NCBI RefSeq assembly: GCF_014137945.1
Contig: NZ_JACGWX010000001.1
Span: 62,001 to 126,000 of the forward strand
DNA length: 64,000 bases
Direction: 5' to 3'
Source: Microcella alkalica
Lineage (GTDB): Bacteria; Actinomycetota; Actinomycetes; Actinomycetales; Microbacteriaceae
The translations under genes were made by a program, and so were the position numbers. The notes beneath the pieces are model-generated. The model was not told the DNA's origin. It worked only from the letters and a program-made list of their open reading frames with translations, and made no database searches. Positions 10,807 to 24,240 of the stretch are shown piece after piece (within the stretch, counting starts at the first letter, position 1; the number at the start of each line of letters is the position of its first letter).

Positions 10807-13478
<2,672 letters not shown>

Positions 13479-13544
13479 TGGATGCCGCCTACGGTAGCGC
13501 ACGCCGCGCCCGGCCCGCACGCCCCGGCCCCGCGCATCCTCTGA

Positions 13545-13931
13545 TCAGGCGATCGCGACCCAGAGCACGACCGCGATGAGCGCGACCTGCGCGATGAGCC
13601 GGGGCCAGAACGGCACAGCGATGCGCCCGAAGCGCTCGGGGTGCTTCGCCGCGTAGGCGTTGGCCGGGAATACGCACACGAGGAACACAGCGAGCGCGAC
13701 GCCGGCCGCGACCCGCGTCGGCTCCCACAGCAAGCCGAGGCCGCCGGCGATCTCGCACGCGCCCGTGATCCACACGAGCCAGCGGGCGGAGAGGAGCCGA
13801 TTCCGCAGGGCGGGAGGAATGATCGCGGCCATGCCGCGCACGAGGACCGGTACGAAGTGGAGGGCGCCCATGGCGATGAACAGCGCCGCCGTGATTGCGC
13901 GCGCGAGCTCGACGGGCGTCATGGCCGCCAT
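13545..13931 (-). CDS. DoxX-like membrane protein
   Basis: The 128-residue protein has four hydrophobic helices and the DoxX-family layout: ALFIAMGALHFVPVLV, ITGACEIAGGLGLLW, VALAVFLVCVFPANAYAA and a C-terminal helix. The biochemical role of such proteins is mostly unknown, although some are linked to redox or quinone functions. The start could be the ATG at 13931 or 13922, both without a clear ribosome-binding site; the longer frame upstream lacks family residues. It is divergent from serA and follows no gene closely. Confidence 0.7.
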   Translation of the reverse strand: MAAMTPVELARAITAALFIAMGALHFVPVLVRGMAAIIPPALRNRLLSARWLVWITGACEIAGGLGLLWEPTRVAAGVALAVFLVCVFPANAYAAKHPERFGRIAVPFWPRLIAQVALIAVVLWVAIA

Positions 13932-14038
13932 TCTGCCTGCGATACCCTGAGAGCACCGATCGCCCCCGCCGGTGCGCGGCGATCGCACACCACCACCTCT
14001 CCTCGTTTCGCGTACACCCCTGCGTTAGGACCGTCCTC

Positions 14039-15631
14039 GTGACCAAGCCGGTTGTGCTCATCGCCGAAGAACTCTCCCCCGCCACGGTCGATGCCCTCGG
14101 GCCCGACTTCGAGATCCGTCAGGTCGACGGCACCGACCGCCCGGCGCTGCTGTCAGCGCTCGCGGACGCGAGCGCGGTGCTCATACGGTCGGCGACGCAG
14201 ATGGACGCCGAGGCGATCGCCGCGGGCCGTCAGCTCAAGGTCATCGCCCGCGCGGGCGTCGGCCTCGACAACGTCGACGTGAAGTCGGCGACGACCGCGG
14301 GCGTCATGGTCGTCAACGCCCCGACCTCCAACGTCATCTCGGCTGCCGAGCTCGCGGTCGGCCACCTGCTCGCCCTCGCGCGGCACATCCCCGACGCGAA
14401 CGCCTCGATGAAGCGCGGCGAGTGGAAGCGCTCGGCCTTCACGGGCGTCGAGCTGTACGAGAAGACGGTCGGCATCGTCGGCCTGGGCCGCATCGGCACG
14501 CTCGTCGCCCAGCGTCTCGCGGGCTTCGGCGTCGAGCTCGTCGGCTACGACCCCTTCGTCCCGCCCGCGCGCGCTCAGCAGCTCGGCGTGACCCTGCTGA
14601 GCCTCGACGAGCTCATGGAGCGCAGCGACTTCATCACCATCCACATCCCGAAGACGCCCGAGACGACGAACCTCATCAGCACGGCCCAGTTCGGGAAGGC
14701 CAAGCCCGAGCTGCGCATCGTCAATGCCAGCCGCGGCGGCATCATCGACGAGGATGCCCTGCGCGAGGCGCTCGCCACCGGCCGCATCGCCGGGGCGGGC
14801 CTCGACGTTTTCGTCTCCGAGCCGCCCGTCGGCTCGCCGCTGCTCGACCTTCCCTCGATCCAGCTCACCCCGCACCTCGGGGCATCGACCGACGAGGCGC
14901 AGGAGAAGGCCGGCGTCTCGGTCGCGAGGTCGGTGCGCCTCGCGCTCGACGGCGAGCTCGTGCCCGATGCGGTCAACGTGGCGGGCGGCGTCATCGATCC
15001 GAGCGTGCGCCCGGGCATCCCGCTCATGGAGAAGCTCGGCCAGGTGTTCGCGAGCCTCGCCGATCACGCCTTCGCGAGCATCGACGTCGAGGTGCGAGGC
15101 GAGATCGTCGAGCACGACGTCAGCGTGCTCAAGCTCGCCGCGCTCAAGGGCATCTTCGGGCGCATCTCGAGCGAGCAGGTCAGCTACGTCAACGCGCCGC
15201 TGCTCGCCGAGCAGCTCGGGGTCGCCGTGCGTCTCATCGCCGACGCGACGAGCGAGGAGTACCGCAACCTGCTCACGGTCCGCGGCGCGCTCGCGGACGG
15301 CACGCAGCTCTCAGTATCGGGCACGCTCGTCGGCGCGAAGCAGGTCGAGAAGATCGTCGAGATCAACGGCTACGACGTCGAGGTGCCGATGGCCGAGCAC
15401 TTCATCGTCATGCTCTACACCGATCGTCCCGGCATCGTGGCGGTCTACGGCAAGGAGTTCGGCGAGGCGCAGATCAACATCGCCGGCATGCAGATCGCCC
15501 GCCACGAGGCCGGCGGCCCCGCGCTGAGCGTGCTGACGGTCGACTCGCGCGTGCCCGAGGAGCTGTTGGAGCGCGTGCGCGCCGCGATCGACGCGACCGT
15601 CATGCGCGAGATCACGATCATCGACGGCTGA
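14039..15631 (+). CDS. serA: D-3-phosphoglycerate dehydrogenase
   Basis: SerA makes 3-phosphohydroxypyruvate, the first step to serine. At 530 residues it is the long form: catalytic domain, NAD-binding Rossmann motif VGLGRIGTLVAQRLAGFG near residue 148, the NASRGGIIDEDAL and LTPHLGAST catalytic blocks, an intervening ASB-type domain, and a C-terminal ACT domain (YTDRPGIVAVYGKEFG) for serine feedback. The GTG at 14039 gives the family N-terminus; the upstream extension is not conserved-looking. A strong hairpin follows. Serine feeds the glycine cleavage genes elsewhere in the window. Confidence 0.95.
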   Translation: MTKPVVLIAEELSPATVDALGPDFEIRQVDGTDRPALLSALADASAVLIRSATQMDAEAIAAGRQLKVIARAGVGLDNVDVKSATTAGVMVVNAPTSNVISAAELAVGHLLALARHIPDANASMKRGEWKRSAFTGVELYEKTVGIVGLGRIGTLVAQRLAGFGVELVGYDPFVPPARAQQLGVTLLSLDELMERSDFITIHIPKTPETTNLISTAQFGKAKPELRIVNASRGGIIDEDALREALATGRIAGAGLDVFVSEPPVGSPLLDLPSIQLTPHLGASTDEAQEKAGVSVARSVRLALDGELVPDAVNVAGGVIDPSVRPGIPLMEKLGQVFASLADHAFASIDVEVRGEIVEHDVSVLKLAALKGIFGRISSEQVSYVNAPLLAEQLGVAVRLIADATSEEYRNLLTVRGALADGTQLSVSGTLVGAKQVEKIVEINGYDVEVPMAEHFIVMLYTDRPGIVAVYGKEFGEAQINIAGMQIARHEAGGPALSVLTVDSRVPEELLERVRAAIDATVMREITIIDG

Positions 15632-15659
15632 GCGCGCTCGACGCGACAGGCCGCGCACA

Positions 15660-15702
15660 CGACGACGGCGCCGCCCCCACCAGGGGAACGGCGCCGTCGT
15701 CG
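15660..15702. terminator. bidirectional hairpin between serA and the DUF6458-type gene
   Basis: CGACGACGGCGCCG (15660-15673) pairs perfectly over 14 bp with CGGCGCCGTCGTCG (15689-15702), and the loop can extend the stem through CCCC/GGGG. It lies between two convergent genes and may serve both. Confidence 0.75.
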
Positions 15703-15720
15703 TAGTCGGGCGTGTTCGCG

Positions 15721-15960
15721 CTAGACGATGTCGTCGCGGCGCGTGACGCGGTCGCCCGTGACCGGGTCGACCGTCGTGTGCGACGTCGACGTGGAGCGGC
15801 GACGGCTCATCAGCACGACGCCGATGATGACCGTCACGACGCCGGCGACCATCAGGATGTACCCGATCGTCGACAGCTCGATCCAGTCGAGGCTGACGTT
15901 CACAGCGAAGGCGAGGATCGCCCCCAGTGCGAACAGGAAGATTCCGAATCCGATGCTCAT
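15721..15960 (-). CDS. DUF6458-type small membrane protein
   Basis: The 79-residue product starts MSIGFGIFLFALGAILAFAV, has a second helix (IGYILMVAGVVTVIIGVVLM) and ends in an arginine-rich cytoplasmic tail. This two-helix pattern is common in Microbacteriaceae and related actinobacteria and matches what I recall as DUF6458; function unknown. A good AAGGAGC ribosome-binding site precedes the ATG. It is divergent from leuB. Confidence 0.8.
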   Translation of the reverse strand: MSIGFGIFLFALGAILAFAVNVSLDWIELSTIGYILMVAGVVTVIIGVVLMSRRRSTSTSHTTVDPVTGDRVTRRDDIV

Positions 15961-16051
15961 GGTGGAGCTCCTTCCGTATCCGAGAGAGAACCTAGCGTTA
16001 CCTGGACGCTTCGCGAAAGCCCTCCGCGGCGCGACGATCGGCGCACGCGAT

Positions 16052-16057
16052 AGCCTA
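16052..16057 (+). promoter_or_regulatory. candidate -10 box for leuB
   Basis: TAGCCT would give a transcript start near 16064 and a leader of about 120 nt before leuB. That leader contains a perfect 14-base palindrome (16073-16086), but no obvious leader peptide rich in leucine codons. Confidence 0.4.
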
Positions 16058-16181
16058 GAGAGCCCTCGCGCCCCGGAATTCCGGGCATCCGAGCGTGATG
16101 CTGTGAATCAGCCGTGCCCTCCCCCACGCGGGGGTCGAACGCCCCGTCCGCCTCATTCCGCCCCCGCAGGAAAGGTCTTCT

Positions 16182-17231
<1,050 letters not shown>

Positions 17232-17280
17232 GCACGACCTGCTCCGCGACCGCGGCGGAGTACCCTGAACCCACACTCCA

Positions 17281-17301
17281 CCGTCGGAGAGCATCCGACG
17301 G
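17281..17301 (+). other. small hairpin in the ilvE leader
   Basis: CCGTCGG (17281-17287) and CCGACGG (17295-17301) form a 7-bp stem with a 7-nt loop, 18 nt before the ilvE ATG. A TACCCT hexamer at 17261-17266 could be the -10 box of a separate ilvE promoter. Its role is unknown. Confidence 0.4.
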
Positions 17302-17319
17302 CGATTCTCGAGGACGACC

Positions 17320-18444
17320 ATGACGAACCTCCTGCCGATGGCGGACCAGGGGCTGACCTTCCAGGTCACCCGCAACGAGCACGCGATGAGCGCGGAGCAG
17401 CGCGAGGCGATCCTCGCCGCACCGGGCTTCGGCAAGCACTTCACCGACCACATGGTCGACATCTGCTGGAGCGAGAGGGGCGGCTGGCACCGCCCGCGAG
17501 TGCAGCCGTACGGCCCGATCGCGCTCGACCCCTCGGCGGCCGTGCTGCATTACGGGCAGGAGATCTTCGAGGGCCTCAAGGCCTACCGTCGCGGCGACGG
17601 CTCAATCTGGTCATTCAGGCCCGACGCGAACGCGCGCCGCCTGCAGCGCTCCGCGAAGCGGCTCGCGCTGCCCGAGCTGCCCGTCGAGCACTTCCTCGAG
17701 TCGCTGCGTCAGCTCATCGCCGTCGACGGCGACTGGGTGCCGAGCGCGCCCGAGACGAGCCTGTACCTGCGCCCGTTCATGTTCGCCAAGGAGGCCTTCC
17801 TCGGCGTGCGTCCGGCCCACAAGGTCGCCTACTACGTGATCGCGTCGCCCGCCGGCGCCTACTTCTCCGGCGGCGTCGCCCCCGTCTCCATCTGGCTCAC
17901 GACCTCGTACTCGCGCGCCGGCAAGGGCGGCACGGGCGCGGCGAAGACCGGAGGCAACTACGCCGCCTCTCTCGTCGCCCAGGCGGAGGCCGCTGAGCAC
18001 GGCTGCCAGCAGGTGCTCTTCCTCGACTCGGTCGAGGGGACGTATCTGGAGGAGCTCGGCGGCATGAACGTCGTGCTCGTCACCAAGGACGGCACCCTCA
18101 TCACTCCGCACAGCGACTCGATCCTCGAGGGGATCACGCGCGATTCGATCCTGCAGCTCGCGGAGGATCGCGGCCACCGCGTCGAGCGCCGCCGCGTGAC
18201 GCTCGACGAGTGGCGCGACGGCGTCGCCTCCGGCGAGATCGTCGAGGCGTTCGCGTGCGGCACGGCCGCCGTCGTGACCCCCATCGGCCTGCTCAAGGGC
18301 GTCGTCGACGGCGAGGCCTTCGAGATCGGCTCGGCCGACGCCCAGCCCGGCGAGCTGACGATGTCGCTCCGCCAGGAGCTCACCGGCATCCAGTACGGCC
18401 GCCGCCCCGACACCCACGGGTGGATGCTCCGCCTGGACGCCTGA
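17320..18444 (+). CDS. ilvE: branched-chain amino acid aminotransferase
   Basis: IlvE transfers an amino group from glutamate to the keto acids of valine, leucine and isoleucine, using PLP. The 374-residue length fits the class IV, BCAT group II proteins of actinobacteria. Motifs include [30 protein letters not shown], the PLP-lysine region [22 protein letters not shown] and [19 protein letters not shown]. It lies just downstream of leuB and completes the branched-chain pathway with ilvDBNC. Confidence 0.95.
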   Translation: MTNLLPMADQGLTFQVTRNEHAMSAEQREAILAAPGFGKHFTDHMVDICWSERGGWHRPRVQPYGPIALDPSAAVLHYGQEIFEGLKAYRRGDGSIWSFRPDANARRLQRSAKRLALPELPVEHFLESLRQLIAVDGDWVPSAPETSLYLRPFMFAKEAFLGVRPAHKVAYYVIASPAGAYFSGGVAPVSIWLTTSYSRAGKGGTGAAKTGGNYAASLVAQAEAAEHGCQQVLFLDSVEGTYLEELGGMNVVLVTKDGTLITPHSDSILEGITRDSILQLAEDRGHRVERRRVTLDEWRDGVASGEIVEAFACGTAAVVTPIGLLKGVVDGEAFEIGSADAQPGELTMSLRQELTGIQYGRRPDTHGWMLRLDA

Positions 18445-18449
18445 GCGAC

Positions 18450-18878
18450 GTGACCACCCGCTCCGCCCGCCAGCGGGCGCTGCACCGCATCGGCGTGCTC
18501 GCGCTCTCGAGCCTGTGCGGCGCGATCATCGGGCTCGTGGGCTCCGCGACTCACCAGTCGCTCCCGCCGGTCGGCATCGTGCTCGCGGCCTCGACGACCG
18601 CGCTGTTCCTGACGGGGCTCCGCGCCTGGGGCGACGATCGCGGTCCCGCCGCCGCCGGCGCCTTCGGGATCGGCTCGGTCGTGCTCGCCCTCGCGACCCC
18701 GGGAGCCGGGGCATCCGTGCTCATCCCCGGCAACCTGCTCGGCTACGCGTGGACGGTCGGCATCATGCTCATCGCGCTCGTCGTGCTCGCTTGGCCCCGC
18801 GTTCAGCGCCTTCACCGTCGACCGGCGGGTAGCATCGAGACGACCGCTTCCGATCAGAGAGACCCTTCAGCGCCGTGA
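18450..18878 (+). CDS. small membrane protein of unknown function
   Basis: The 142-residue product has four hydrophobic segments (about 13-35, 40-58, 68-90 and 97-115) and a basic, then polar C-terminal tail. I recognise no family. The GTG at 18450, five bases after the ilvE stop, is chosen over the long upstream frame that lies inside ilvE. The stop overlaps the GTG of the ferredoxin gene by four bases. Confidence 0.65.
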   Translation: MTTRSARQRALHRIGVLALSSLCGAIIGLVGSATHQSLPPVGIVLAASTTALFLTGLRAWGDDRGPAAAGAFGIGSVVLALATPGAGASVLIPGNLLGYAWTVGIMLIALVVLAWPRVQRLHRRPAGSIETTASDQRDPSAP

Positions 18879-19192
18879 CCTACGTGATCGCCCTTCCCTG
18901 CGTCGACGTCAAAGACCGCGCGTGCATCGACGAGTGCCCTGTCGACTGCATCTACGAGGGCGACCGGATGCTCTACATCCACCCCGACGAGTGCGTCGAC
19001 TGCGGCGCCTGCGAGCCCGTGTGCCCCGTCGAGGCGATCTACTACGAGGACGACCTCCCCGAGCAGTGGAGCGACTACTACCGCGCGAACGTCGAGTTCT
19101 TCCAGGAGATCGGCTCGCCGGGCGGTGCGGCCAAGGTCGGCGTGATCCACGGCGACCACGAGGTCGTCACGGCGCTCCCGCCGCAGAACTGA
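18875..19192 (+). CDS. fdxA: ferredoxin (7Fe/8Fe type)
   Basis: The 105-residue FdxA-like protein has cysteines at 9, 17, 21 and 25 in its N-terminal cluster region (ACIDECPVDCIYEG) and a classical CVDCGACEPVCPVEAI block. This pattern holds two Fe-S clusters, usually one 3Fe-4S and one 4Fe-4S. The C-terminal extension DYYRANVEFFQEIGSPGGA is typical of actinobacterial FdxA. It transfers electrons in the cytoplasm; the partner is unknown. It overlaps the preceding gene and is 12 nt before dapC, an order often seen in actinobacteria. Confidence 0.93.
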   Translation: MTYVIALPCVDVKDRACIDECPVDCIYEGDRMLYIHPDECVDCGACEPVCPVEAIYYEDDLPEQWSDYYRANVEFFQEIGSPGGAAKVGVIHGDHEVVTALPPQN

Positions 19193-19204
19193 CGCGGGGC
19201 CCTC

Positions 19205-20356
19205 GTGCCCCTCTCGTTGCCCGACTTCCCCTGGGACTCGCTCGCGCCGTTCTCGGCCCGTGCGCGCGCCCACGCCGACGGCATCGTCGACCTCTCGGTC
19301 GGCTCGCCCGTCGACGAGACCCCCGCGGTCGTGCGCGACGCGCTCGTGGCCGCGACCGACGCGCACGCCTACCCGCAGACGATGGGGACGCCCGCCCTGC
19401 GCGAGGCGATCGTGCGCTGGTACGCGCGACGGCGCGGCGTGATCCTCCCCGGCACGGATGCCGTGCTCCCCACGATCGGCTCGAAGGAGCTCGTCGCGCT
19501 CCTGCCGCTCCTCCTCGGCCTCGGCCGCGACGACGTCATCGTGCATCCCCGCACCGCGTACCCGACGTACTCGGTCGGCGGCGCGCTGCTCGGCGCGACC
19601 GCGGTCGCGGAGGACGACCCCGCGCGCTGGCCAGACGGCGCGCGACTCATCTGGATCAACTCGCCCGGCAACCCCGACGGCGCCGTCCTCGGCACCGCCG
19701 GGCTGCGAGCGGCGGTCGCGCGAGCCCGCGAGCTGGGCGCCGTGCTCGTCAACGACGAGTGCTACGCAGAGCTCGGATGGGAGCCCGAGCGCTGGGGCGA
19801 GACGACCGAGGCCGGCGGCGCGGGCGACCCGCGCGGACCGGCGCTCGTGCCGAGCATCCTCGACCCCCGCGTCGTCGACGGCGACCTGACCGGCCTGCTG
19901 AGCGTGTACTCGCTCTCGAAGCAGTCGAACCTCGCCGGGTACCGTGCGGCCTTCCTGGCCGGCGACTCCGCGATCGTGCGGCAGCTGCTGGAAGCGCGCA
20001 AGCACCTCGGGCTCATCCCGCCCGCGCCCGTGCAGGCGGCCATGATCGCCGCGCTCGACGACGACGCGCACGTCGCCGCCCAGCGCGAGATCTACCGGTC
20101 GCGACGGGATGCCCTTGCCGGCGCCCTGCGCGCGTCCGGCTTCCGCATCGACCGCTCCGAGGCCGGGCTCTACCTGTGGGCCACGCGAGATGAGCCGGCG
20201 CTCGACACCCTCGCCGCGCTCGTGGAGCTCGGGATCCTCGCCGCCCCCGGAACCTTCTACGAGGGGGAGGGGTCGCGGCACGTGCGGCTCGCGCTCACGG
20301 CGACCGACGAGCGCATCGCGCAGGCGGCGGAGCGCCTGCGCGCGAGCGTGGCGTGA
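19205..20356 (+). CDS. dapC: N-succinyldiaminopimelate aminotransferase
   Basis: DapC converts N-succinyl-2-amino-6-ketopimelate to N-succinyl-LL-diaminopimelate with PLP. The 383-residue class I/II aminotransferase has LSVGSPVDETP, the INSPGNPDGAV substrate block, NDECYAELGW, and the PLP lysine in SLSKQSNLAGYRAAF. The assignment over a general aminotransferase rests on the ferredoxin-dapC order and on dapD and dapE nearby. The start is the GTG at 19205. Confidence 0.9.
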   Translation: MPLSLPDFPWDSLAPFSARARAHADGIVDLSVGSPVDETPAVVRDALVAATDAHAYPQTMGTPALREAIVRWYARRRGVILPGTDAVLPTIGSKELVALLPLLLGLGRDDVIVHPRTAYPTYSVGGALLGATAVAEDDPARWPDGARLIWINSPGNPDGAVLGTAGLRAAVARARELGAVLVNDECYAELGWEPERWGETTEAGGAGDPRGPALVPSILDPRVVDGDLTGLLSVYSLSKQSNLAGYRAAFLAGDSAIVRQLLEARKHLGLIPPAPVQAAMIAALDDDAHVAAQREIYRSRRDALAGALRASGFRIDRSEAGLYLWATRDEPALDTLAALVELGILAAPGTFYEGEGSRHVRLALTATDERIAQAAERLRASVA

Positions 20357-20364
20357 CGCGCATG

Positions 20365-20393
20365 CCGTGGCCGTCACTTGTGACGAGCCACGG
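20365..20393 (+). terminator. hairpin after dapC
   Basis: CCGTGGC CGTCA pairs with TGACG A GCCACGG around a CTTG loop; there is one bulged A. It begins eight bases after the dapC stop and precedes the citrate synthase promoter region. Confidence 0.6.
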
Positions 20394-20464
20394 TCATCCT
20401 TGGCGGACTTCCACAACGCCGGATCGGGCGTCTTGGTCGATGCGGTACTGGTCGCCGCGGTCGC

Positions 20465-20474
20465 CTAGGCTGTA
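20465..20474 (+). promoter_or_regulatory. candidate -10 region for citrate synthase
   Basis: CCTAGGCTGT includes TAGGCT, a common -10 form in this window, about 90 nt before the GTG of gltA. A convincing -35 box is not seen. The leader between it and the gene is C-rich with a GAGGAGG ribosome-binding site at 20551-20557. Confidence 0.35.
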
Positions 20475-20561
20475 GTCGGGTTCCTTCCGCGGACCGGCGC
20501 CACCCCGACGAACGCGGCCATCCCGCCACCACCCCCGACCCCACCAACGCGAGGAGGCGCT

Positions 20562-21845
<1,284 letters not shown>

Positions 21846-22115
21846 CCGCGCGGCGCGGGCCGCGTCTGCGCACTGCCGTCCGCCGCATGGTGTTCGCTCG
21901 TTCGGAGTCGGCGCTGTGGGACACGGCGTGTCGCGCGCCTCGGGCGGCGCGTCGCGACGCCGAACCGCGCGACGGTGCAGTCGGGGACGGTGCAAGTCCC
22001 GCAGCTCCGGTGGCGCGACTCACGCGCCCACTGAATCGGGCCACGGACGGAGTGCTGCGGCCCAGACCGGGCCTGAGCGAGACCCGCACCGGCGCGCGTG
22101 GCGCGGCGCGTCGCC
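21846..22115. other. non-coding spacer with a riboswitch-like segment
   Basis: No supported gene lies between gltA and the end of dapD. At 21981-22040 the plus strand reads GTCGGGGACGGTGCAAGTCC, then a GCAGCTCC and a GGTGGCGCGACTC segment. This resembles the core order of a cobalamin riboswitch (GGGAA, GGTGCGAATCC, CGCCACTGT), but the match is partial and no plus-strand gene follows. I treat it as unproven. Confidence 0.3.
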
Positions 22116-23081
22116 CTACGCGTGCAGCGCCTCGTTGAGCACGACGCCGGCGCCCGTGCGGGGCAGCACCTCGACCGCTCCGGTGAGCGAGTTGCGCCGG
22201 AACAGCAGACCGGCCACGCCCGAGAGCTGCGCAGCCTTCACGGTGAGTGGGCGGGCATCCTCGTCGAGTGCGCCGTCGAGCACGACGACCTTCGTGCCGG
22301 CGGTCACGTAGAGCCCGGCCTCGACGACCGAGTCGTCGCCGATCGAGATGCCGATCCCTGAGTTGGCTCCGAGCAGGGCGCGCTCGCCGATCGAGACGCG
22401 GTGCGCGCCGCCGCCCGAGAGCGTGCCCATGATCGAGGCGCCGCCGCCGATGTCGCTGCCGTCGCCGACGACGACGCCCTGGCTGATGCGGCCCTCGACC
22501 ATCGAGGCGCCGAGGGTTCCGGCGTTGAAGTTCACGAACCCCTCGTGCATGACGGTCGTGCCCGGCGAGAGGTACGCGCCGAGACGCACGCGCGAGGCGT
22601 CCGCGATGCGCACGCGCGGCGGCGTGACGTAGTCGAGCAGGCGCGGGAACTTGTCGATGCCCAGCGCCGAGACGCCGGCCCGCTGCAGCGCGGGGCGGTT
22701 CGCGTCGAAGTCGTCGGGGTGCACGGGGCCCGCGGTCGTCCACATGACGATGGGCAGGTGCCCGAAGACGCCGTCGAGGTTGACGGTGTTCGGCTTCACG
22801 AGGCGGTGGGACAGCAGGTGCAGTCGCAGGTACGAATCGGGCGTGGATGCGGGAGCCGCGGCGAGCTCGATCTCGACCGTGCGGGCCTCCATCTTCACTC
22901 CTCGGCGCGCGTCCTCCGCCTCCAGGTGCTCGATATCGGCCGGCACGATGTGGCGGTCGCGGCCCTCCGGAAGGGTGCCGAGGGCGGGGGAGGGGAACCA
23001 GGTGTCGAGAATCCCGCCGTCGGCGAGGCGGACGGTGGCGAGGCCGTAGCCCCAGGCGTGCGTGAGCGGGCTGTCGGGCAT
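22116..23081 (-). CDS. dapD: 2,3,4,5-tetrahydropyridine-2,6-dicarboxylate N-succinyltransferase
   Basis: DapD transfers succinyl from succinyl-CoA to tetrahydrodipicolinate. The 321-residue protein is of the longer actinobacterial type. A unique N-terminal domain is followed by a left-handed beta-helix with hexapeptide repeats ([59 protein letters not shown]). The ATG at 23081 is preceded by a leaderless-type -10 box. It is divergent from dapE with only 40 bp between start codons. Confidence 0.94.
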   Translation of the reverse strand: MPDSPLTHAWGYGLATVRLADGGILDTWFPSPALGTLPEGRDRHIVPADIEHLEAEDARRGVKMEARTVEIELAAAPASTPDSYLRLHLLSHRLVKPNTVNLDGVFGHLPIVMWTTAGPVHPDDFDANRPALQRAGVSALGIDKFPRLLDYVTPPRVRIADASRVRLGAYLSPGTTVMHEGFVNFNAGTLGASMVEGRISQGVVVGDGSDIGGGASIMGTLSGGGAHRVSIGERALLGANSGIGISIGDDSVVEAGLYVTAGTKVVVLDGALDEDARPLTVKAAQLSGVAGLLFRRNSLTGAVEVLPRTGAGVVLNEALHA

Positions 23082-23088
23082 GGGATCC

Positions 23089-23094
23089 AGGCTA
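23089..23094 (-). promoter_or_regulatory. -10 box of a leaderless dapD promoter
   Basis: On the minus strand TAGCCT is followed by seven nucleotides and the dapD ATG. It mirrors the dapE promoter 15 bp away. Confidence 0.6.
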
Positions 23095-23108
23095 CCCGCG
23101 CCGCGAAC

Positions 23109-23114
23109 TAGGCT
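23109..23114 (+). promoter_or_regulatory. -10 box of a leaderless dapE promoter
   Basis: TAGGCT is followed by seven nucleotides and the ATG at 23122. No ribosome-binding site is present. The two -10 boxes of dapD and dapE are back to back, so their -35 regions must overlap the opposite gene's start. Confidence 0.6.
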
Positions 23115-23121
23115 CGTGCCG

Positions 23122-24240
23122 ATGAACGCGCAGCCGATGAACGCCCAGCCACTGGCCCCCGCCCTCCTCGACGACGTCGTGGCGCTCACCGCCGCGCTGT
23201 GCGACATCCCGAGCGTCTCGGCGGACGAGCGCGCTCTCGCCGACACGATCGAGGCGACGCTGCGCGTGCACGCCCCGCACCTCGAGCTCATCCGCGACGG
23301 GGATGCGATCGTCGCACGTACGAGCCTCGGCCGCGCCGAGCGCGTCGTGATCGCCGGCCACATCGACACGGTGCCCATCAACGACAACCTGCCCACGCGT
23401 CGCAGCGTCGACGACGGCATCGACACCCTGTGGGGGCGCGGCACGGTCGATATGAAGGGCGGCTGCGCGGTGCTCCTCGCCCTCGCGGTGCGGCTCGTCG
23501 ACCCCGCCTACGACATCACGTGGGTCTGGTACGACCACGAGGAGGTCGCAAGCGAGCTCAATGGCCTCGGCCGACTCGCGCGAACGCGCCCCGAGCTCCT
23601 CGAGGGCGACTTCGCGATCCTCGGCGAGCCGAGCAACTCGGGCATCGAGGGCGGCTGCAACGGCACTCTGCGCCTTGAACTGCGCACGGCCGGCCGCCGC
23701 GCGCACTCGGCTCGCTCATGGATGGGGGTCAATGCCGTCCACGCGCTCGCGCCGATCCTCGAGCGCCTCGCCGCCTACGAGCCCGTGACCGTGACGGTCG
23801 ACGGGCTCGACTACCGCGAGGGCCTCAACGCGGTCGGCGTGAGCGGCGGCGTCGCGGGCAACGTCATCCCCGACGCGGCGACACTGACCGTCAACTACCG
23901 ATTCGCCCCCGACAAGACCCTCGCCGAGGCCGAGCAGCACGTGCGCGATCTCGTGGCCGATCTCGACCCGCCCGTCGAGGTCGTCGTCACCGATGCGGCG
24001 GCGGGCGCCCGCCCCGGACTGGATGCTCCGCTCGCACAGCGCTTCGTCCAGGCCGTGGGCGCCGAGCCAGCCCCCAAGTACGGCTGGACGGACGTCGCGC
24101 GCTTCAGCGAGCTCGGCATGCCCGCCGTCAACTACGGCCCCGGCGACCCGTCGCTCGCCCACACCGACGACGAGCGCGTCCCGGTCGAGCAGATCGTCGC
24201 GTGCGAGCGCGGCCTGCGCGCATGGCTGACCTCGGCCTGA
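23122..24240 (+). CDS. dapE: succinyl-diaminopimelate desuccinylase
   Basis: DapE hydrolyses N-succinyl-LL-diaminopimelate to LL-DAP for lysine and peptidoglycan. The 372-residue M20 metallopeptidase has the metal-ligand motifs [19 protein letters not shown] and DHEEV, and a dimerisation domain with [15 protein letters not shown]. The start is the ATG at 23122; a second ATG at 23137 repeats the same MNAQP pentapeptide. The gene overlaps the following membrane protein by 19 bases. Confidence 0.93.
   Translation: MNAQPMNAQPLAPALLDDVVALTAALCDIPSVSADERALADTIEATLRVHAPHLELIRDGDAIVARTSLGRAERVVIAGHIDTVPINDNLPTRRSVDDGIDTLWGRGTVDMKGGCAVLLALAVRLVDPAYDITWVWYDHEEVASELNGLGRLARTRPELLEGDFAILGEPSNSGIEGGCNGTLRLELRTAGRRAHSARSWMGVNAVHALAPILERLAAYEPVTVTVDGLDYREGLNAVGVSGGVAGNVIPDAATLTVNYRFAPDKTLAEAEQHVRDLVADLDPPVEVVVTDAAAGARPGLDAPLAQRFVQAVGAEPAPKYGWTDVARFSELGMPAVNYGPGDPSLAHTDDERVPVEQIVACERGLRAWLTSA

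Noticed and set aside
15712-16053. Plus-strand frame opposite the DUF6458-type gene
   Set aside because: Shadow of the minus-strand gene, which has a good ribosome-binding site and membrane pattern.
16058-16181. T-box or leader-peptide attenuator before leuB
   Set aside because: The leader has only a 14-base palindrome; no leucine-rich peptide, T-box sequence or terminator pair was found.
21991-22012. T-arm-like hairpin (GGGAC stem, GGTGCAA loop) suggesting a tRNA
   Set aside because: The loop does not start with TTC, and no acceptor, D or anticodon arm can be built around it.
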